Position numbers and translations under genes: made by a program
From: DATFVJ01 sp963851085
Lineage (GTDB): Bacteria > Actinomycetota > Actinomycetes > Streptosporangiales > Streptosporangiaceae
Length of the DNA stretch: 64,000 nucleotides
Assembly: GCA_963851085.1 (NCBI GenBank)
Contig: CAWKNX010000001.1
Coordinates: forward strand, 124,001-188,000
Direction of reading: 5' to 3'
Part shown: piece after piece, positions 51,127 to 59,931 of the stretch
Layout of the letters: every line of letters begins with the position of its first letter
Position numbering within the stretch: position 1 is the first letter of the stretch
Notes under the pieces: generated by a model
Told to the model about the DNA's origin: nothing
Database searches by the model: none
The model's input: the letters and a program-made list of their open reading frames with translations, nothing else

Positions 51127-52305
51127 TCAGGGGCGGCCCATCGTGGCCGCGTGGGTCACCAGCAGCGACCAGGGCGGCGCGAGATCGACGCCGTCTGGGT
51201 TGTTCAGGTAACCAGGAGCCGTGCCCGGCACGCCGTAGTGGCCGTACTGCCAGACGATCCGTTTCTTCTTCGGGTCGATGACGATCACCCGGTTGTTGTA
51301 GTCGTCATTGACCAGGATGTTCCCATTAGGCAGTGGCAGCGCGAGGGATGGATGGTTCAGCGTCTGTGCGCCGGTTGGCCTGAAACGCCAGAGGGTGTGG
51401 CCTGCGCGGTTGAAGATGACTATCTGGCCTGGATAGGAGTAGTCGGCGGTCACATAACGGTCCTGGCTGACCTGGTTCGTGTCGGACGGGTAAGCGACAC
51501 GGGGTGGATGGGTGGACCAGTAGACATGGCCGCTCAGGCTCATCTCGTCCACCCAGTCGCCATTGATCTCGGTGATGAGGAAATGCCCGTCGTTCAGCGG
51601 GAAGGCGCCGTTCGGGCTGCCGAACGCGGCCGGCGGATCGTGCGCGCACCCTGCCCTGCCGCCGAATTGGCGCACCACATGCCATTGGCCCGGAGCGAGC
51701 ACCAGGATGCGGCAGTTGATGATGTCGGGCACCAGGAGATCACCGCCGGGAAGCAGCATCGCGTCGTCGGGATGGCTGAAGTAGTCGCGGCCGGACCCTG
51801 GTACGCCCGGGTGGCCGTAGTGGCGGGTGATGTGCCCGGTGGCGATATTGATCACCGAGATCGTGTCGTTCATCTCCTGGGTGGCGATGACCGCGCGGCC
51901 GTCAGGGGAGACGAACGCGTCATCGGGCGGGCCGAACACCTGCCCGCGCGGCAGATCACCTGGACGGGGATACTGCCAGCGGACCCGTCCTTGGGGATCC
52001 ACGAGAAGCAGGCGGTTGTTGTCCTCGTCGGCGATCAGCACACCGCCGGGGAGTGCACTCGGGTCCGATCCCGGCGCGAGGTGACCGCGTCCCCTGGCAG
52101 GCAGCAGGCGGAACGCACCCGTGGACGCCACTGGCGTGGGCGGCACCGTGCGCGCCGGCACCTGCGTCCGCACCCGTGTGGCCGGTGTGGCCTGCCTGGC
52201 CGGACTTGCGGGGCCGCCAGCACCGGTAGTTGTGCACGCGGCGAGCGCCGTCGCGAGCGCTCCCGCGGCGATGACCGCGTGGTGCCGGCGGAGGGGGGAA
52301 TTCAC
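51127..52305 (-). CDS. Lipoprotein with beta-propeller (PQQ/NHL-like) repeats
   Basis: 392 residues from GTG 52305 (AGGA 8 nt upstream). The signal and lipobox are RRHHAVIAAGALATALAAC with Cys ~23. After a Pro/Thr/Arg spacer come repeated blades such as GVLIADEDNNRLLLVDPQGR, WQYPRPGDLP, AVIATQEMNDTISVINIATG, LLVPDIINCRILVLAPG and NILVNDDYNNRVIVIDPKKK. These have the D-x-x-N-N-R-V pattern of NHL or PQQ-like propellers. Such proteins are extracellular sensors or binding platforms. No catalytic motif is evident. The gene is monocistronic. Confidence 0.82.
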   Translation of the reverse strand: MNSPLRRHHAVIAAGALATALAACTTTGAGGPASPARQATPATRVRTQVPARTVPPTPVASTGAFRLLPARGRGHLAPGSDPSALPGGVLIADEDNNRLLLVDPQGRVRWQYPRPGDLPRGQVFGPPDDAFVSPDGRAVIATQEMNDTISVINIATGHITRHYGHPGVPGSGRDYFSHPDDAMLLPGGDLLVPDIINCRILVLAPGQWHVVRQFGGRAGCAHDPPAAFGSPNGAFPLNDGHFLITEINGDWVDEMSLSGHVYWSTHPPRVAYPSDTNQVSQDRYVTADYSYPGQIVIFNRAGHTLWRFRPTGAQTLNHPSLALPLPNGNILVNDDYNNRVIVIDPKKKRIVWQYGHYGVPGTAPGYLNNPDGVDLAPPWSLLVTHAATMGRP

Positions 52306-52455
52306 CGGCCCGATCCTAGTCCCGGTCGCGGCCGCCTCCGCGCCGGCAGCGGTTTCAGGCATCCTGCGGGATTGGCCCGGATAGCCACTCAGAGGAACTC
52401 GTTTGCGTGCACCGCTGACTAAGCCACCACGCCAGCAACGGGCCATTACGCCCAT

Positions 52456-52756
52456 GAGGCACGGATGATCTTTGCCCCATTGGGCTCCAGGGCGTCACTT
52501 CCATGATCGCGGTACTTTTCCGGCGAATAGCACCGGAAAAGTACCGCGATCATGGTTTGCGGCGACAAACCCTGCCTGTATCTGGGGCCGAGCAGATTAA
52601 TGATCTTGAGAAAGGTCCGCTGGCAGATGTTGACAGTCCCAGCAGCGGGCCATTGCTGGCGGGATAGCAGGCGGATGCCTGCCCGGGCGACCGGATCCTG
52701 GCCCGGGCGCTGCCGGGCTCGGGGTCGGCCCGGGCGCTGCCGGGCTCAGGATGGCG
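52456..52756. other. Intergenic with hairpin repeat copy 4
   Basis: No gene. It has the hairpin at 52501-52555 and a direct repeat GCCCGGGCGCTGCCGGGCTC at 52701-52720 and 52728-52747. Confidence 0.6.
52501..52555. repeat. Hairpin repeat family, copy 4 (longest perfect stem)
   Basis: A 23-bp perfect stem: arms 52501-52523 and 52533-52555, with a 9-nt loop CGAATAGCA. The core is CATGATCGCGGTACTTTTCC. It lies between two minus-strand genes, downstream of the beta-lactamase-fold gene start region but before the next promoter. Confidence 0.9.
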
Positions 52757-53815
52757 TTACGGCACTCCTGGCAAGGCGGGAAGAATCTCATCTGGCGTCT
52801 GCGAGGACGGCGAGAGATGGGATGGGAGGATCGCTGCGGCGGCACCGGCATTGAGATCACGGTGGATCACCTCGGCCACGTTCTCGATGGTGCGCACCCC
52901 GTATGCCATCGTGGGGTTGTCCTGCGTCAGTACGGCAATCAGGTAGTAGCGGCCGCGGCCGTTGAAACTGCCGATGCTGTGAATCCGCCAGCCGTGGGTC
53001 GGGCGCGGGAGCCAGCCGTTCTTCACGTGGACGGTGATACCGGCGGGTGCGCCTGCCGGGACTCCCCACCGCTGCGACGCGATGACGCGGGCCATCAGGC
53101 CACGAGCGTAGATGCGTGAGGCCTTGTTGAGGACCGTGTTGCTGCTCGTCAGCAGTTTCAGCAAGGTCATCTCGTCATGTGCCGTGATCTGCGTGAGGCC
53201 CCAGTAGCCGTTGGCCCCAAGCACCGTCTGCTTCATATTGGCCAGGTTGAGGAAGCGCTGCAAGCTGCGCATGCCCACCCTGGCCCAAAGCGCCGACGCG
53301 GCGTTGTTGTCCGACCGAGTGATCATGGCGGTCGCCAGCCTGGCCTCCGTAGCGGTCAGCGACCTGTGCTGCTCCATCGCCTTGCGCAGCAGGGCGCCCA
53401 GGATCGTGACCTTGACCACGCTCGCGGAGTCGAAGTGCCTGTCCTGCCTGAGCGCGCAAATGACACCCTTGACGCGGTCGTTCACGGTCAGCGCCACGGT
53501 GGACGAACGCTTGCTGACTGCCGCCAGGATGTCGCGCGACAGTCGGGCCGCGAGTGCGGGGTGCGAGGAAGAGTGGCAGATGCTCACGTCCGGGTCCAGC
53601 GCTCCGCTCGCATGCGCGGTGCCCGCATGCGCGGTGCCCGCATGCGCGGTGCCCGCATGCGCGGTGCCCGCATGCGCGGTGCCCGCGTACGCGGTGCCGG
53701 AGAACGCGGCGCTCGCGGGCGACAGTGGTAACACGACGAGCAGGCCCGCAATCACACCCCAACTCGCGGCCGCGCAAAGGACCTTGCGGTCGCGTCCTCG
53801 CAGGCGATGATCCAC
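52757..53815 (-). CDS. Exported serine hydrolase of the class A beta-lactamase fold
   Basis: 352 residues from GTG 53815 (GGAGGAG upstream). A signal peptide (SWGVIAGLLVVLPLSPASA) is followed by a (GTAHA)n repeat and the hydrolase domain. The SxxK motif is SVVK (Ser132, Lys135), the SDN motif is RSDNNAAS (~168) and the KTG-like motif is VKNGW (~265). In class A lactamases a Glu in the omega loop activates water; in the matching stretch here (GANGYWGLTQITAHDEMTLL) I see no such Glu-x-x-x-Asn. It is therefore more likely a penicillin-binding or peptidase-like protein than a true beta-lactamase. Confidence 0.8.
   Translation of the reverse strand: MDHRLRGRDRKVLCAAASWGVIAGLLVVLPLSPASAAFSGTAYAGTAHAGTAHAGTAHAGTAHAGTAHASGALDPDVSICHSSSHPALAARLSRDILAAVSKRSSTVALTVNDRVKGVICALRQDRHFDSASVVKVTILGALLRKAMEQHRSLTATEARLATAMITRSDNNAASALWARVGMRSLQRFLNLANMKQTVLGANGYWGLTQITAHDEMTLLKLLTSSNTVLNKASRIYARGLMARVIASQRWGVPAGAPAGITVHVKNGWLPRPTHGWRIHSIGSFNGRGRYYLIAVLTQDNPTMAYGVRTIENVAEVIHRDLNAGAAAAILPSHLSPSSQTPDEILPALPGVP
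53617..53700. repeat. 15-bp tandem repeat (in-frame)
   Basis: About five copies of GCCCGCATGCGCGGT coding the GTAHA pentapeptide spacer after the signal peptide of the beta-lactamase-fold protein; the last copy is degenerate. Confidence 0.9.
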
Positions 53816-54048
53816 GACGGCATCTCCTCCTGACCGTGCGGCGCGAATGCGCCGCGCCCGCGCAGCCGTTCGGGATGCCGGCCGTCCTAGCCTGCCCGAC
53901 CGAGTCGCGGCCGCCAGCGGAGTGGCATGCTCCGCCAACCGAGAAGACGGCCTATCTGCCCGCGAGGTTGTCCATGGCGGAAGAAATTCGGCAAATGGTG
54001 ACCGAACGAGATAAGAGCACCACTGCAAGTCCGGCGGGTCCGGCGGGT

Positions 54049-54210
54049 CTAGCGGCTCTTGCGGCGGTGTGATCCGCCTGGCCTGTGGTCCGCCTGGCGC
54101 ATGATCTCCTCTTCGGCGCGCAGGCGGGCCTCGGCGAAGTAGCGGTCAGGGTCGCGGAGCATGCGCTCCGGCCGATCGTCGTTGTCTTCAACGGTGATCT
54201 GGGCCGTCAT
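54049..54210 (-). CDS. Small conserved hydrophilic protein
   Basis: 53 residues from ATG 54210 with GGGAACG upstream: TAQITVEDNDDRPERMLRDP, DRYFAEARLRAEEEIMRQ and then a basic tail. Small proteins with the RMLRDPDRYFAEAR pattern are common in actinomycetes; their role is unknown. Highly charged and probably helical. Confidence 0.6.
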   Translation of the reverse strand: MTAQITVEDNDDRPERMLRDPDRYFAEARLRAEEEIMRQADHRPGGSHRRKSR

Positions 54211-54276
54211 CCGCGTTCCCTTCCTCACGCCCTCAGTGTCGGTCGGCACCTGGCGACGGTCAACGGCCGTTGGTCA

Positions 54277-55062
54277 CTACTGATGCCGCAGAAATCCATT
54301 ATCCGCCGGGTGAGCGAGCGCGCCAGCCAGCAGGCCGGCCAGCAGCCGCACGAGTGGCACCTCGGCCTCTGTGACTCCTGCCGCCTCCACGGTATCGACG
54401 GTCAGCATGCCGAACGCGGTGTTCCCTGCGACCACCGGAACCGCGATGAAGGCCTTGTAGCCATGATATGCGGACCCGTGCCATCCCGGCGGCGGTTCTG
54501 TATCGACATCGATGCAGGTCAGATGCTGATTGTGCCGGATCATCGCGAAGGCGGACTCGCCTTCGATTGTGCCCTCCCTGAACGTCGTGGTCGGTTCGTC
54601 CGCGCGCCCCGCGTACTGCTCAGGGACCAGCACGGGCGGCCTGCCCTCGACGAACCTGAACCAGTTCGCCCGTACTCGTTCCGCGTCGATGAGATGCGCG
54701 GCCGAGTCGAGGATCATCGGGATGATCGCCTCTTGCAGCGCGGCACGATTGTGCCGGGTCGCGGTCGCGATCCGGCCAAGCTGGCGCACGATCGGATCGA
54801 GGGCGTCGTTCATCGTGACGCGCATCGCCACCGCGGCCCCGATCGCCGCCCGCTCCGCCTGGGCACGCAGCCGTTCCTTGCGAATCTGCTCGTAGGCGGG
54901 GACTCCGGCGGCGGTGACGCTCGCGGCCACGGCGCTTAGTGTCCACCAGGTCATCCCCGACGGCGCGGCGCCGGCCTCCATTCCCGAATAGGTTGCGAGT
55001 CCGACGGCGGCGAGGCTGACGCCCGTGGTGAGGTAGACCCTCTGGCCGGGCGGAATCCGCAT
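54277..55062 (-). CDS. Membrane-associated GAF-domain protein
   Basis: From ATG 55062, 261 residues. Two membrane helices come first (VYLTTGVSLAAVGLATYSG and WWTLSAVAASVTAAGVPAY). A helical connector follows with YEQIRKERLRAQAERAAIGA. The GAF-like sensory domain covers ~95-255 (AHLIDAERVRANWFRFVEGR, AFAMIRHNQHLTCIDVDTEP, HGYKAFIAVPVVAGNTAFGM, LTVDTVEAAGVTEAEV). There is no output domain (kinase, cyclase, HTH). It probably signals through a partner. A longer frame to 55209 exists but without a ribosome site. Confidence 0.75.
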   Translation of the reverse strand: MRIPPGQRVYLTTGVSLAAVGLATYSGMEAGAAPSGMTWWTLSAVAASVTAAGVPAYEQIRKERLRAQAERAAIGAAVAMRVTMNDALDPIVRQLGRIATATRHNRAALQEAIIPMILDSAAHLIDAERVRANWFRFVEGRPPVLVPEQYAGRADEPTTTFREGTIEGESAFAMIRHNQHLTCIDVDTEPPPGWHGSAYHGYKAFIAVPVVAGNTAFGMLTVDTVEAAGVTEAEVPLVRLLAGLLAGALAHPADNGFLRHQ

Positions 55063-55174
55063 GCGCCGCAGAGTAGATGATCCCTCGCCGCCATTCCGGT
55101 ACTCTGCGTGATTTCCCCGGATCTGCCACCAGAGTCCGCCGCCGAAATGCAGTCGGCCGCCTTCGCGATCCCGG

Positions 55175-56291
55175 TTAAGCCGGAGCGGCCGTGGCGAGCC
55201 GGACGTCATGTGCTGTGGAATCGGCCGCCGCGAAGGTCAGCAGGCGGGCACCCTCGGCCGTCACCGCCCCGGCTTCCTCCTTGGATATTCGCGTGAAGGG
55301 CTCGATATGCAGGCTCGCGGTGTCGCGTTGCCGCACGATTTCCCACGTCGCGCGCCAGAATCCGTCGATGAGCACGGTGCCGCGGGCCGCGCCACTGCCC
55401 GGCGGAAGCGGCACCCTCCGGTTGCCCGGGACTACGCGGGTGCGGTCGGCGTGCGAGAGCAGGACGTTGTCGTATTCGGGCAGGAACCGCGGTGGCGCCG
55501 GGGTCTGGGGGTCGGGACGGGGGACGCCGGGCAGGTCGAGGAGCTCATCGCCCCGCTCACCACGAAATATGCGCAACTGTGGCCGCATCCGGTCGGTGAC
55601 CTCCCGCAGCCGGGTCAGTCCGCCACGCCTGCATGTCCTTGACCGTGGCGGGACCGAACGCCGCCAGATAACGGGTGACGACGTCCTCGGGCGCCGGGGG
55701 CGGCATCAGCCGACGCCCGAGCCAGGCTTGTGTGGTGGTGTAAGTGGCTTGGCCGGTGGCGCCCCAGATCCCGCGCGGCGGCACCTGGACCGTCGGTTCG
55801 AGGTAGGTGATGGCGTAAGCGAGAGACACCGGATCATGGTCGGGCCAGCGCTGACCGAGCGCCTGGCTGAGTTCGGCGCGCGTGCGGGGCCGTTCGTCGA
55901 GGAGTGCCCTGCCTGCCCCGCCCAGTACGTCGAGGTCGATACCCGCGAGGTTGCGTGCGAACGGGCTGCCAGCGAACGCGCGCGCCAAGACGGGCTGGAC
56001 CAGAGCGCGCAGGGTGAGGCAGTCGTGGGCGCTGACGAGATGGATCGTCCCCCGCATCACGTGCGCGCGCACAGCCTCGTGCCCGGTGATCAGCCGCGCA
56101 AGCTGGCCGGGCTGGAAATCCGCCAGCCGCGTCCACAGGCCGACATAGGGGGCGTTCGGTGCCTGAGCCTGCATCCCCACCAGGTGCTCGATGACATCCA
56201 GCGGATCCAGGTTTGCCCGCTGGAGCAGAAGTTGGCGCTCGAGCAGCGCGCGGTTCAGCGCGCGCTGCCCGAGCATCTGCCGTTCAGGCAC
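55175..56291 (-). CDS. Winged-helix DNA-binding protein (HTH_42 / AlkZ-like), frameshifted
   Basis: The N-terminal part, in one frame from ATG 56291, has NRALLERQLLLQRANLDPLD, VIEHLVGMQAQAPNAPYVGL, MRGTIHLVSAHDCLTLRALV and AAFGPATVKDMQAW. Near 55617 it leaves frame; the continuation LTRLREVTDRMRPQLRIFRG, RFLPEYDNVLLSHADRTRVV, GTVLIDGFWRATWEIVRQRD ends at 55175. Together they give the full ~370-residue family (tandem winged-helix proteins related to DNA glycosylases AlkZ/YcaQ). The single indel is the only defect. The start overlaps the MFS gene's stop, so the two genes are translationally coupled. Confidence 0.8.
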
Positions 56292-57867
56292 TGGACCGCT
56301 CCAGCGCTGGCTCCACCGCCGGCTCCACCGCTGGGCCCGCTGCCGACCGCGGGGCCGCGGCAGCGGCGTCCATCTCCCGCGCCCGCCTGGGCAGCCAGAA
56401 CGCGATCGCGAAAGCGCACGCGAGCAGGCCCGCGGTTACCAGCGCTGTCCATTGCGCGGCGCCGACAAAGGACTGCGCCGTGCTGGACTGCGGGCCGAGC
56501 AGGCCGAAGAAGATGGCGCCGATGCCTGCCACGCCCAGCGCCATGCCCAGCGAATTGACCGTCTGAAGCACGCCGGAGGCCGAGCCGATCTCGGCGGGCT
56601 CGACGCCGGCCATGACGATATCGAACAGCGGCACGAACACCATCCCCATACCGATCCCGCCGACGATCATCGGGGCCAGGAGGTCCAGGCTGCCGACGCC
56701 AGTGCCCGCGCCGCGCAGGACGGCGTAGAGCGCGAGCAGTCCGGCCGCCTCGACCACGAGCCCGGCGTGCAGCACGCGGCGGCCGAGCTTGCCCATCACC
56801 ATGCCACCGATCGCGGAGCCGACGAACGCGCCGCCCGCCCACGGCGCCGTGGTGAGCGCCGAGTGCCACGGCGAGAAGCCCAACCCTGCCTGGAGGAAGA
56901 CGTTGAAGATCAGCACGATCCCGCCCATCGAGCCCACGAACACGACCGAGAACAGAATGCCCGAGGCATAGCCCCGCCGGGCGAAGATGCCCGGCTCGAC
57001 GAGCGGCGTCACGCCTGCGCGTCTGCGGCGTACCTGGTACCAGGCGAAGCCGGCCAGGACGGGCACCGAAGCCGCGAGCAAGCCGACGATCCACAGCGGC
57101 CAGCCCAGCTCATGTCCCTGGACGAGCGGGAAGACGAGCAGGCACATCCCGGCGCCCGCCATGGCCATTCCCGGCAGGTCAAGGCGCGGCCCGGATGCCT
57201 TCGCGGCCCCGGATGCCGCAGACGCCCCAGACACCACGGGAGCCGCGGACGCCCCGGATGCCGCGGACGGCCGGGACGGCGCCGGGGGAAGCAGCCGTGC
57301 ACCGGCGAGCAGCGCGAAAGCACCGATCGGCAGGTTCACCAGAAAGATCATCCGCCAGCCCGTACCGAGGATGTTCGCGCCGATCAGGCCGCCGGAGACG
57401 ATGGGCCCGAGCATCGCGGACAAGCCCATCACCGGGCCGAATACGCCGAAGGCCTGGCCCATCTCTTCCGCGGCGAACAGATCGCGGATCAGGCCGAAGA
57501 CCTGGGGCAGCATCACCGCGCCAGCGGCCCCCTGAGCCGCGCGGGCGGCGATCAGCTCGCCTGGGTTGGCGGCGGCGGCGCACGCCGCCGATGCGACGAC
57601 GAATCCGGCGATGCCAATCAGCAGCATGCGCTTGCGTCCGAAGAGGTCCCCGAGACGGCCGCCGGTGAGCAGGCCTACCGCCATCGCGAGGGTGTAGGCG
57701 GCGGCGATCCACTCGATGACGGCGTAGGAACCGCCGAGATCACGGCGGATCGCGGGCGCTGCGACCTGGGCGATCGTCGAGTCGAGCAGGTCCATCACGG
57801 CGGCGACGATGGCGGTGGCGAACGCCAGCCAGCGCCAGCGGTGCGACGGGGTGAGAGACGACGGCAC
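56284..57867 (-). CDS. MFS drug-efflux transporter, DHA2 (14-TMS) type
   Basis: 527 residues from GTG 57867 (GGAGGTG 6 nt upstream). Typical DHA2 motifs: DLLDSTIAQVAAPAIRRDLG in helix 1, GRLGDLFGRKRMLLIG (motif A), ARAAQGAAGAVMLPQVFGLI and the helix 5 motif C-like GLSAMLGPIVSGGLIG. A Gly/Ala/Ser repeat in the middle loop (ASGASAAPVVSGASAASGAA) separates the two halves. Exports hydrophobic cations or antibiotics in family members. Divergent from a TetR gene with a perfect palindrome between them, so TetR control is likely. Confidence 0.9.
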   Translation of the reverse strand: MPSSLTPSHRWRWLAFATAIVAAVMDLLDSTIAQVAAPAIRRDLGGSYAVIEWIAAAYTLAMAVGLLTGGRLGDLFGRKRMLLIGIAGFVVASAACAAAANPGELIAARAAQGAAGAVMLPQVFGLIRDLFAAEEMGQAFGVFGPVMGLSAMLGPIVSGGLIGANILGTGWRMIFLVNLPIGAFALLAGARLLPPAPSRPSAASGASAAPVVSGASAASGAAKASGPRLDLPGMAMAGAGMCLLVFPLVQGHELGWPLWIVGLLAASVPVLAGFAWYQVRRRRAGVTPLVEPGIFARRGYASGILFSVVFVGSMGGIVLIFNVFLQAGLGFSPWHSALTTAPWAGGAFVGSAIGGMVMGKLGRRVLHAGLVVEAAGLLALYAVLRGAGTGVGSLDLLAPMIVGGIGMGMVFVPLFDIVMAGVEPAEIGSASGVLQTVNSLGMALGVAGIGAIFFGLLGPQSSTAQSFVGAAQWTALVTAGLLACAFAIAFWLPRRAREMDAAAAAPRSAAGPAVEPAVEPALERSSA

Positions 57868-57899
57868 GAGCACCTCCAGGGGAGAATCTGGAATGAAGT

Positions 57900-57927
57900 C
57901 TTCCGTTCCACTATAGCGGAACGGAAG
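57900..57927. promoter_or_regulatory. TetR operator between MFS and tetR genes
   Basis: CTTCCGTTCC (57900-57909) and GGAACGGAAG (57918-57927) are perfect inverted repeats 8 bp apart (ACTATAGC). A further half-site GTTCC follows at ~57933. Its position between the divergent starts suits autoregulation by the TetR protein. Confidence 0.75.
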
Positions 57928-57951
57928 GGTTTGTTCCAGTACACTCGTGTC

Positions 57952-58590
57952 ATGACCAACACGGCACCTCTCAGCGGCCGTCGTGCGCAGGCCGCCCGCA
58001 ACGACGAGCGCATCCTGGAGTCAGCCAAGGCCGTGTTCCTCGCCGACCCCAGCGCACCGATCACCGCGGTGGCCAAGCACGCGGAGGTGGGAATCAGCGC
58101 GCTGTACACGCGCTACCGCAGCAAGGAGGAGTTGCTGCGCAAGCTCTGCACGGTCGGCCTTGAGCGCTTCATCGCCGAGACCGAGGCCGCGCTGGCCGAC
58201 GACCGCGACCTGTGGAGCGTGTTCGCCAACTTCATGCGCCGTCTCGTCGATGCGGACACGAGCTCGATGACGCGGGCCCTGGCCGGCAAGTTCACGCCGA
58301 CAGACGACATGTTCGCCCTGGCCGAGCGCGCCAACCAGTTGCTGAACGAGCTCTTCGAGCGCATCAGCGGTGTCCTGCGCCCCGACGTCGACGTGCACGA
58401 CCTGTCGCTGATCTTCGAGCTGGTGGCCGGCCTCAAGAGCGCCCATCCCGGGCGTACGCGGCAACTGCGCCGGCGCTACTTGTCGATCATCCTGGACGGC
58501 CTGCGCGTGCGCGGCGGCGAGCCGCTGCCCGGCCCCCCGCCGACCTGGCGGGAGCTCAACGAGCGCTGGATGACCGACGAGCCTGGCTGA
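57952..58590 (+). CDS. TetR-family repressor of the adjacent MFS transporter
   Basis: 212 residues from ATG 57952. The HTH is RNDERILESAKAVFLADPSA, PITAVAKHAEVGISALYTRY, RSKEELLRKL. The C-terminal ligand domain is of the type with LERFIAETEAALADDRDLWS and FELVAGLKSAHPGRTRQLRR. It lies back to back with the DHA2 transporter and 25 bp from a perfect operator-like palindrome. By analogy with other TetR/DHA2 pairs it should repress the pump until a pump substrate binds. Confidence 0.9.
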   Translation: MTNTAPLSGRRAQAARNDERILESAKAVFLADPSAPITAVAKHAEVGISALYTRYRSKEELLRKLCTVGLERFIAETEAALADDRDLWSVFANFMRRLVDADTSSMTRALAGKFTPTDDMFALAERANQLLNELFERISGVLRPDVDVHDLSLIFELVAGLKSAHPGRTRQLRRRYLSIILDGLRVRGGEPLPGPPPTWRELNERWMTDEPG

Positions 58591-58938
58591 GCGCTGACCG
58601 TTCCACCGTGTGCCCGCGCCGGACGGCTGCCGCGCACACCGCATGGGGCAGCTCGCGGCTGCCGTGCGGGCGACCCTTACCGGGCGGCGGGCGGGGCGCC
58701 GAGCCCATATCACGTGATTTCAGGATTTGTTTTACTTGATATGGATTTACTTTGGTTTACTGCACATAGAACGTATAGCAGATAAATTAGCGGCAGTATT
58801 CTGTGGGTGCCAGGACCCATCTTTGCAGCCGGCTCGTAAATTCGGGGACGAAGGTCCCAATTCAAAGAGACCGTTGTCTCCATACAGGGGCGGCCCACAT
58901 TGAGCATGCTTGAAACAGAAATTCGAAAGGGTGGGAAA
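58591..58938. other. Intergenic AT-rich patch upstream of the stress protein gene
   Basis: Between about 58705 and 58800 the sequence is far richer in A and T than anything else in the window (ATTTGTTTTACTTGATATGG, TTTACTTTGGTTTACTGCAC). There is no gene. It contains likely promoter boxes, e.g. TTTACT/TATAGC words, for the universal stress gene. A palindrome CATATCACGTGATTT lies at the left edge. Confidence 0.6.
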
Positions 58939-59853
58939 ATGTTCTTCGGATCTCACGAGTATGGAATCGTGGTCGGGTACGACGGTTCGGCCGGCAGCAT
59001 GCGGGCACTGCGCTGGGGGGCGTTAACGGCGCAGTCATGGGCGGTCCCGTTGACGGTCTGCCACGTTTGGTCGTGCAAGCCCATAAGGCTGCCAGGGGAA
59101 ACGGTCCCCGCGAAGCTCTCCTACGACACCGCGGTCCGCGTGCTCGCCCGGGGGGTGGCACGCGCAGAGAAGACACTCGCCCGGGGCCAGGCGCAGAAAC
59201 TCCTGCTGACTGGCGCGCCCGAGACCGAGCTTTGCACCCTCACCGGCCAGGCGCTCATGACGGTCGTGGGTGCGCAGGGCTTCGGTGGCCAGCAAGAGGC
59301 GCTTGGCCCGGTCAGCAGGTACCTCGCGACGCACGCGGACGGGCCTGTCGTCGTCTTGCCGCCCGAAGCGCGCCCGCCGTGCGCTCACCAGCCGGCGAGC
59401 GTGGTCGTCGGCACCGACGGATCGCATGAGTCGGACGCGGCACTGGGATTCGCGTTCGCGCAGGCGAATGCGATGTACGTCCCGTTGCACGTGGTCTGCT
59501 GCTGGGCGGACCTCGCCCCCGAACCCGTGCGCACACCCCTCGCGGACGTCGAGAACGCGCAGGACGCCGCATACTGCCTGCTTGAGGAGGCGCTCCAGCC
59601 TTACCGGGACCGCTATCCGCATGTCACGGTCCGCACCGAGGTCACCGGCCAGATACCGGTGCTGGCCCTGCTCGAAGCCACCTCCTGCGCCCAGTTGCTG
59701 GTGGTCAGCGCACGCCTTGCCGAGCGGCGGGCCGGGACCGATGTCGGCGCGGTGGCTCCGGCTGTCCTTGCGCGAGCGCGCTGCCCGGTGGTCATCGAGC
59801 CCAGGCGATACGACGGGCTTGCGGAGGTCACCACGTTCAGGCGGTCGGCGTAG
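58939..59853 (+). CDS. Universal stress protein (tandem UspA domains)
   Basis: 304 residues from ATG 58939 (AAAGGGTGGG upstream). Domain 1 (~5-145): GIVVGYDGSAGSMRALRWGA with the ATP-binding tail MTVVGAQGFGGQQEALGPVS. Domain 2 (~155-300): SVVVGTDGSHESDAALGFAF, with VVSARLAERRAGTDVGAVAP near the end. The tandem layout is that of mycobacterial/streptomycete Usp proteins, often induced in stationary phase or hypoxia. Domain 2 ends with ARCPVVIEPRRY. The gene is alone behind an unusual AT-rich promoter region. Confidence 0.92.
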   Translation: MFFGSHEYGIVVGYDGSAGSMRALRWGALTAQSWAVPLTVCHVWSCKPIRLPGETVPAKLSYDTAVRVLARGVARAEKTLARGQAQKLLLTGAPETELCTLTGQALMTVVGAQGFGGQQEALGPVSRYLATHADGPVVVLPPEARPPCAHQPASVVVGTDGSHESDAALGFAFAQANAMYVPLHVVCCWADLAPEPVRTPLADVENAQDAAYCLLEEALQPYRDRYPHVTVRTEVTGQIPVLALLEATSCAQLLVVSARLAERRAGTDVGAVAPAVLARARCPVVIEPRRYDGLAEVTTFRRSA

Positions 59854-59931
59854 GGGACACTGACGCTGCCGATCGGCCAGGACTTCTGCGCCGGTCCGGC
59901 CCGCAAGGCCAGGATTTCAGCCGTGCCGCGG

